Origin: Metarhizium brunneum
Lineage: Eukaryota > Ascomycota > Sordariomycetes > Hypocreales > Clavicipitaceae
Assembly (NCBI RefSeq): GCF_013426205.1
Contig: NC_089425.1
Location: 1-64,000 of the forward strand
Direction of reading: 5' to 3'
DNA: 64,000 bases
Below the pieces are notes generated by a model. It saw nothing but the letters and a program-made list of their open reading frames with translations. It did no database searches and was not told where the DNA came from. Below, in pieces: positions 57,701-64,000 of the stretch. Made by a program: the position numbers and the translations under genes. How positions within the stretch are numbered: position 1 is the stretch's first letter; each line of letters opens with the position of its first letter.

Positions 57701-60700
57701 GATATCTAGCCAGCGCTGAATCTCCACCATTTCTTTGCCAACTTTCTGCTGTCCATCTGTAAGGCGCTGCATCCCACTCAGCTTGAAGGAAAGAATATGC
57801 GCCGGGAGGCAAATCATCACCCCTCCCGTCACCTGCATCTCTTCGTGAATGGCCCGATATCGAGACAATGTGGCTGCGTCGGAAGGTGATCGCCTCGCAA
57901 AGGGGACGTGACGAACCTGGCGTCCGACGAGGCCCCCAATACGGCTTTGGATGACCTGTGCTGTTTGAAGTAAGAGTGCTTTTGGGACTACAATTCTGCA
58001 GAGTTTGGTCTTGTCTGCCAAAATCAGCGCAGCCATTGGCATCACAACAGATGTTTTCCCTGGAAACGTAGTCAGTCATACAGCTATAGTCGAAGAAAGC
58101 GCGAGGAATCACGCCTCTCACCTTTGCCCATATTCATTTGCAGAACGGAGTTTTCTTCGGATTGCGGTGAAATGATAGCCTTTGCTACTTCCACCTGAAG
58201 AGGCCTGATCAGGATATTGTTGTCAATTTCAAGCAACAGCCATTCTGGATAGATCATTGGAGTCCAGTTGGAATGACCTGTGCTATTCTTCTCCTCGAGG
58301 AGCTTCTTTTTGTCGCCACACCGTTCTGCATCCTGCATTCGCAGAAGTTGCTGCAGTTTGGTAACCAAGATTCCAAGCTGGACCAAGGATTTTTTCAGCG
58401 GCAAAGAAAGGTGCTTGAAGTTATCGAGACGGAGCTGCTCAAGGATGGCAGCAAGAGAGTCACCCGGCCACAAGTGACCTGCTTCAAGCCAGAAATAGCA
58501 TGCGTCCTGGCTGGACAAATGATTTTCAACGAGAATTATTTTTTCACGTAGATCCTTTTCGACTGCGGCAATTTCGGCTTCTAAGCTTCCTGTGGTCAAC
58601 GCAAGCCCGGCCATAGCAAGCTCCAGAGTTTGCAGCTGAGGCTGCTCAAGATCCCATGCCATCGCTGCGATTGAATCCTTAAGGTCTTGGCCATACTGCT
58701 GCTTAATTAAATTTTTAGCCGCCTTAAAAGGTTGAACTATTTGATGCAGCATCGACAGTTCTTCCGAAATGCGCGGGAGTCTGTTGAGAATACTATGGTC
58801 CTTGGAGTGGCCAGAGGCGTCTAATCGCGAGGGCTTTGGCAGCCGAGAATCCTTGGCAAAGATCTCAATTTTTCCACGGCTATTCCGAAACACCTTGGTA
58901 AGACATGGAACGTGGTACACAACCCTGGGGAAGCTTGAAGTTTGAGGAGGTATCCGTGAATCTTGAAGAGTTGCCCATGAAGCTTGAAAAGTTGTCCATG
59001 AAACTTGAGCAGCTGTCCTTGTCGTTGAGAAGCTGGGCTGCGCAGTATGCAAAGCTCTTTGAGAGGCCAAGTTGGCATTGCTACACTCGTTGCGGAGTTT
59101 TTCCGCCTCATCTTCGAGAGACTGGACATAATCTGACAAGACAAGATTTTGCGACAGCCTTTGCAACTCTGGCCCCAGGCATTCCCAGACCTTTGCCACA
59201 TCCGTATACTTGAATTCTAACTCAGTCCAAGATTCCACAAACTGGGCGAATGTGAGTGGAACATCGGGCCACGCCTTTTCCAGCCAAGATGCCACTGAGT
59301 CTGCCTCTTGCGCGATGCAGATCTCGTACTTGTACTTCATCCTGGCGCGAGGTTTGGGCCCCTTGTCGCAATTGACGCGAGCGGATACGTAAGCCGAATA
59401 AGAATCCTGGGCATACGAGAGCAAATCCTCGATGTGTGACTTGTTGAACTTCGGGAAATGGCTGAAATCCGTAAATCTGTGTATATTGGGCGGTTCAATA
59501 TCCCGCATGGTGCCGTTATTTGCGACAGCCACCAGCCAGGCAATGGCTTCCGCGTCGGCCTGTTCGCCAAAAGCGTACAGTGCAAGAGTCATTTGAGCAA
59601 TGTAGTATGTCGCGCCATCCGGACATCTCAACATTGTTATCAACGGGCCAAACGCCTGGGATGCATGGGCATTCAAATTTCGTTGAATGTCCAGTGTACT
59701 CAAGTTGCCGTTGAAGCCATCGATATTCCGCCACTCCTCCAAGATGGGGCTTAGTTCAGGAAGCTCCGAAATTGCGCCAGATCCTTCCCGGAGTTCCTTG
59801 ATGACGCGATAAACTCGAGTACTTTCTTTGGACTGATAACTGGAGCCACGCGGTATGTACAACCTATCGTCATTGGCCTGCGATAGTACTCCTAGAACCC
59901 AAGGATACTTGTTCCGTTCATAAACCTGCCGGCGAATAATGCCCCGAAGAGCGAGATGATGTAGGTCTGGAAGGTCCATCTCAAGTAGGCCTTGTTCATC
60001 TGTGGCCTTCTCGGGGATATCCAGCGCCTGGGATTGCCGAAGTATATCTCCTGCGTGAATCGCTAGATACTCATGTTGGATTGTGGCTGTCAAGCTCTTG
60101 TCCCAAAAAGCTTTTTGGTAAAGTCTCTTGTATTCTGGATAGTATATCCGCCTCGGGCTGAGGGCAATGATCGCGGACAATATTGTCTTTGGAAGAACCC
60201 CTAGTGGTTTCCATGGCTGGCTTTGGGCAGCGGTTAAGCATAGGCAAGCCTCTTCGGTTCCTGTCCGCCCAGTAAGCTCGTCTGGTATAGGGAAGGATGT
60301 TATGGCATGAATCAAAGCTTTCATGTATAACAGGGAAGGCTCGGGGGCACAGTTGAGTCTCCCTAGGAGAGGATCAACAGTGAACAGAGCATAGGTGCCC
60401 TCATTCGAGATCTTGACTGAAACATGTGGCCCCTGTCTTTCCCAGGAAAGGGGTCCAATAGGAACCATGACGCTTTTGCGACGAGAGTTCGAGGCATTGC
60501 GCAGCACGAGCTTGCTTTCAAGACCATAAAGTGTACCTATATCTTGCACTGGATCAATTTCAGATTGAAGCTGCTGAGAGTATAGCAAGCCTCTAGTCTT
60601 GACGAAGAAACGCATTTCGAGACGCTTAATCTCAACAGAAAGACGGCCATTGTCGCTTAGTGGTTGATAGATGGTCAAGTTCCCTGGATTCTCAAAGTTT

Positions 60701-63700
60701 TCAAAGATGTGCATGATCTTCTTCCCTACCTCCGACTGCGGCTCGACGAGACACGTGCCGTCTTTGGCCGTCGTTGCACCTGGCACCAGGCCCATTTTCT
60801 GTTGGCGGGTGGCCATTCGTGTTCGAACATTCAAGACCCAGTTGGAAGACTTTGATGACCATATGTTAGGCTTTCGACGCATCTCAAGCGTACCCGTGCG
60901 CAAGTTCAACCAGTGCACGCAGCCATCAACTAGCCCAGAAGGAAGGTCCGGCACTGTGTCGCCCTTGAAGATCTCTCGAGGAACGTGCTCCATGATGTAG
61001 CCCCTGAATTTGGCACGAATGACCACTTTGCCTTTCCTGATCCCAACGTGGACGTCGTGGTTGCTGACACTGTTGACGATCTGATATTCCATTCCAGCCA
61101 TACCCGAGGGTCTTGTAAGTAGGTGTTGCCCCTGGAAAAGCTCCAAGACATTCTTGTCATCTCTGATCTTGAGGGGTAGTCTGCCCAACGGCTTACCATC
61201 TATCAAGAGATGTCCCTGGAGAGCATGATAGTGAACGGTCTGGGAGGCGACCAGTCCCGTTCCAACGGTTCTTGATGCCATCCAATGCCCCTTATTGAGG
61301 AAGCTCCATTCTGAAAATGAACGAGACTCCGTGCTCCCCGCATCTGTCCAAGTCTCATTGATGACTGTCTCTAATGCCGAAAAATTTGAAAGCGTCCATG
61401 CTCTGATCTTGTCGCTCATGGAGTAAGCCCTTGTCATGTCCTGAACCAGTAGTTGCTTTATTTGGGGGGGGACGTCGTCTAGGTTTACAATGAGATTCTC
61501 CGAGAGCGCGATGGATGCCCGGAAAAAATGGAGGGCTTCTTCCTCTCCAAACCGAGGCTCATTGTCGGGGGCCAGAAAAATGTCAAAAGTTTGGCGGTAA
61601 AGCATTGCGGCGCCAAATGCACTGTGGGCTGCTTTCCGCGCCGTCTCCCCGTTGTCTGTGTGCCTCAATTCATCACGAAGCTGAGATATCCAGAGAGACA
61701 GAACCTCCCGGGTTTGACGGAGCAACTTGGCCACGTTTGACCTGAAATTACTGGGGCACAAGTTGTGCAATCGTAGGCTGAGAGTTGTGAGAGTGCTCAT
61801 GCAGATTAGGTCTTTTCGGCCAGAACGCAGGGCATTTAGACGTAGTCGAATCTGGTGCTCTAATCTTTCGCAGAATGCCGCATCGTGGAAAATATAATGG
61901 ACTTTGCCCAAGATTTCCGACGTCTGATCTGGACCAGACTGTAATGCCAATCGTGTAAAGAACTTGAACGTCGTGTCGCTGCTGGGATTCAGATTTGTCG
62001 ATCCAAGCTCAGAGACAAGCACAATCCATCGTCTGTATACGCCCGAGATGGCTCGCTGATATGCTGTGTACTCATGGGGAGACATGTCTCGGGGGCATGC
62101 ATCTTGGTGAGCCGCAATCTCATAGGAGCTCGGGTGCTCTGAGTTGTCCATGTATAACGAAGCGTCGGCAAATGGATCTAAAATACTTTCAGGAAGCCAA
62201 GAACCGAGTAAATGATGATACCAGGGTGCCTCGTCATGCTCGTGCGGCCATATGCAGTTTTCTTGGTCATAGTATGCAAAATCCGGACCAAAGGGCAATA
62301 GCACTTGATCTTCGGACTTGGGCATCTTTTGCTTACGATAATGTGTTTGCAAAAAAGACTTCTGATGAGATGCCAAAGTTATCGAGGTTGACACATTTTT
62401 GTGCTCAAATTCCCGCAGAGGTTTCAAGTCCTCTAAATAGGTATTCGCACAACTTTCCTCAAATTCCTTCACTCCCAACATCCTCAATGCCCAGGTCGCA
62501 TCCCGATACAAGCAGAGATATTCGGGCATGTTGAGTTCGAGCAAAATGGCCGCTTTGGCCGATTCTTCTTCGGGAAGGAATGCCTCATGAACCATGATTT
62601 TAAGGCGCTTACGACGACGCGCCTGCCGGCATCTTTCACAGCGGTCCCCAAAGAGACGGCCGTCCTGCATGCGACTGCAACAACAGACCCCCTGCTGAAT
62701 TTGGTCTGATAATTCCTCGTATCTGGCCATGAGTTGATCTAGTTCTATTTTCTTGGCCTGCGCGGACTTTGCATACGCATTTCCAATCTGTGAACTGAGA
62801 GGTTGCAGGCCAAAGCTGTCATCGTTGTCTCGGAAAAGTGTTGCAGGGAAAGCCGCGGTACAACCGGGGTGACTGAAGATGGTCCCATGGCCGGTCTTGC
62901 AGCGCTTGATGCGGTCAGATATATATCGCTGCACATGGCGGAGTCGCTCCATGTCGTTTCTTGTCATGAGACAAAGCATGTCTATAGCCTCGGGAACAAA
63001 TACGGGGTGATAGTCTCGGAGAAGGGGACAAATCGTGGTTGCTAGAGAGTCGATAGCAACCCAAAGCTCAAAAAGATTGAGCAGATACTGGCTCATGAGG
63101 ATCTCATTGTTGCGGTAGTAGTAACCAACCTTTTTCATGTAATTGAGCATTGTCGAAGAAAGCTTGATACATTTAGCTTCGGGCGAAGGAAATGAACCAC
63201 GTAGCACCGACATTGTTACGCTGTCCCAGACGATGAGCTTGCAGCATTGGGTTGCGAGCTTGTCGACCTGAGACACTGTTCCTTCAGCGAGCGAGGGAGG
63301 GCCGAGGAGACCCTGTCGTTTGGGTGGTTCTACCCCGGTAGTCAAAAGGCTCTGTAGCTTACTGCGGCTGTTTTGTAATTTCAAGACCAGATCGCTGCTG
63401 GGAGCGCGCACGGGAAGAAGTGGTATGGGACGAGTTGCCCTTCTCTTGTGGGCGTGCCAGAGGGTTGTCATGGCCCGCTTGGCGTTGGCTACAGTGGATT
63501 CGAAAAAGGATCTTGTCTTGGAGAACTCTCTTTCGTACAGCTGACGGAGGGCAACAGGAGCTTCAGACATGGCAGTTTGCAGCTTGGCGAGCCGACGGCA
63601 CAGTTTGGCCTGCAACATGAGAGTCTTTTCGGGATGTAGAGCGGGCTGGCAGTCGGTCAGAAGATGAGCAAGGACGACGCACATGGCGAACTTGAAGTGG

Positions 63701-64000
63701 ACGCGACTGGTACCGAGATCATCGCCGCATGAAGTCAACAGAATTCGCTGGACGGCAACTCGAAGCGCCAGCCAGTAGGGAGAGCGCCTCCAAGGAGTTT
63801 CGGACGCTATTCTAAGCACAACGTCGTCTCTGATGCGTTTTTGAACGGCATGGACGGGAAAGGGCCTCCCCGTGGCTTCAAGGAACGACATGAGCATTTC
63901 CGTGATGAGGGCCGGGCTCGGAGTATCGCGTGGCTCGACAACCATTCCTCCCCCCTTGGATGATCGGGCTGCGAACTTGTCCAAGGCGACCTCACTGGCC
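54727..64000 (-). CDS. Giant DUF3638/DUF3645 P-loop protein, 5' end outside window
   Basis: The minus-strand exons run 64000(open)-58122, 58059-56221, 56154-55382 and 55323-54727, with introns of 62, 66 and 58 nt, all in phase. At least 3028 aa are encoded, and the frame is still open at the window edge, so the true start lies beyond. The N-side (VVEPRDTPSPALITEMLMSFL, then PWRRSPYWLALRVAVQ) matches the N-terminal domain of these proteins (DUF6606). Much later a Walker A-like loop (NMGKGKTSVVMPMAAL) spans the first intron, and a DEAH-like FIDEGHTRGTDLKLP starts the DUF3645 part. The C-terminus is highly acidic. The fold suggests a helicase-like ATPase; databases sometimes name it ubiquitinyl hydrolase without proof. 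It is usually a conserved fungal gene. Confidence 0.88.

Noticed and set aside
1..64000. CRISPR arrays, rRNA genes, intact transposons
   Set aside because: No regularly spaced repeats, rRNA-like sequence, transposase motif or long terminal repeats could be recognised.

Overview
The window is the end of a chromosome from a filamentous ascomycete, read inward from the telomere. Bases 1-115 are about 19 copies of the CCCTAA telomere unit. A block of about 2.3 kb follows that is almost pure A+T, as left by repeat-induced point mutation (RIP). The genes have short introns (46-113 nt) with GT..AG ends and CTAAC/CTGAC-like branch sites. A secreted ADP-ribosyltransferase-like protein and a Tc-type insecticidal toxin fragment suggest a hypocrealean fungus living on invertebrates (Metarhizium or Pochonia kind). 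That placement is inference. All splice models were made by hand from frame, splice sites and family conservation.

2.5-17.9 kb is a fast-changing subtelomeric zone: a seven-exon secreted ART-like gene (2965-5697), a long perfect hairpin (6103-6214), a secreted protein with three internal repeats (7275-8666), a broken Tc toxin B-subunit fragment (8697-10064) cut off by a second AT-rich block, relics of an ABC transporter and a cytochrome P450, a broken lysine/glutamate-rich ORF, and two orphan spliced genes. 17.9-20.8 kb has no recognisable gene.

20.8-30 kb is a compact set read in one direction: an FAD/NAD(P) oxidoreductase, a Zn2Cys6 regulator (seven exons), and the two subunits of a biotin-dependent acyl-CoA carboxylase (carboxyltransferase, then biotin carboxylase plus biotin carrier). 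Both carboxylase promoters carry a tandem ACCTCGG repeat about 105-125 bp before the start codon, in opposite orientations. This looks like a small regulon. 30-36.7 kb holds orphan secreted proteins and the wreck of a nonribosomal peptide synthetase.

36.8-53.5 kb is rich in membrane and glycan-type genes: a multi-pass sulfatase-fold protein, an atypical short-chain dehydrogenase, a triose-phosphate/nucleotide-sugar-type transporter with a probable 6-nt microexon, an MFSD5-like transporter, an FkbM methyltransferase, a GT31 glycosyltransferase interrupted by one in-frame TAG, and a GT34 glycosyltransferase. Together they suggest an undescribed glycan assembly or modification locus. From 54.7 kb to the end, and beyond, runs a giant (>3000 aa) DUF3638/DUF3645 P-loop protein that probably marks the more conserved flank.
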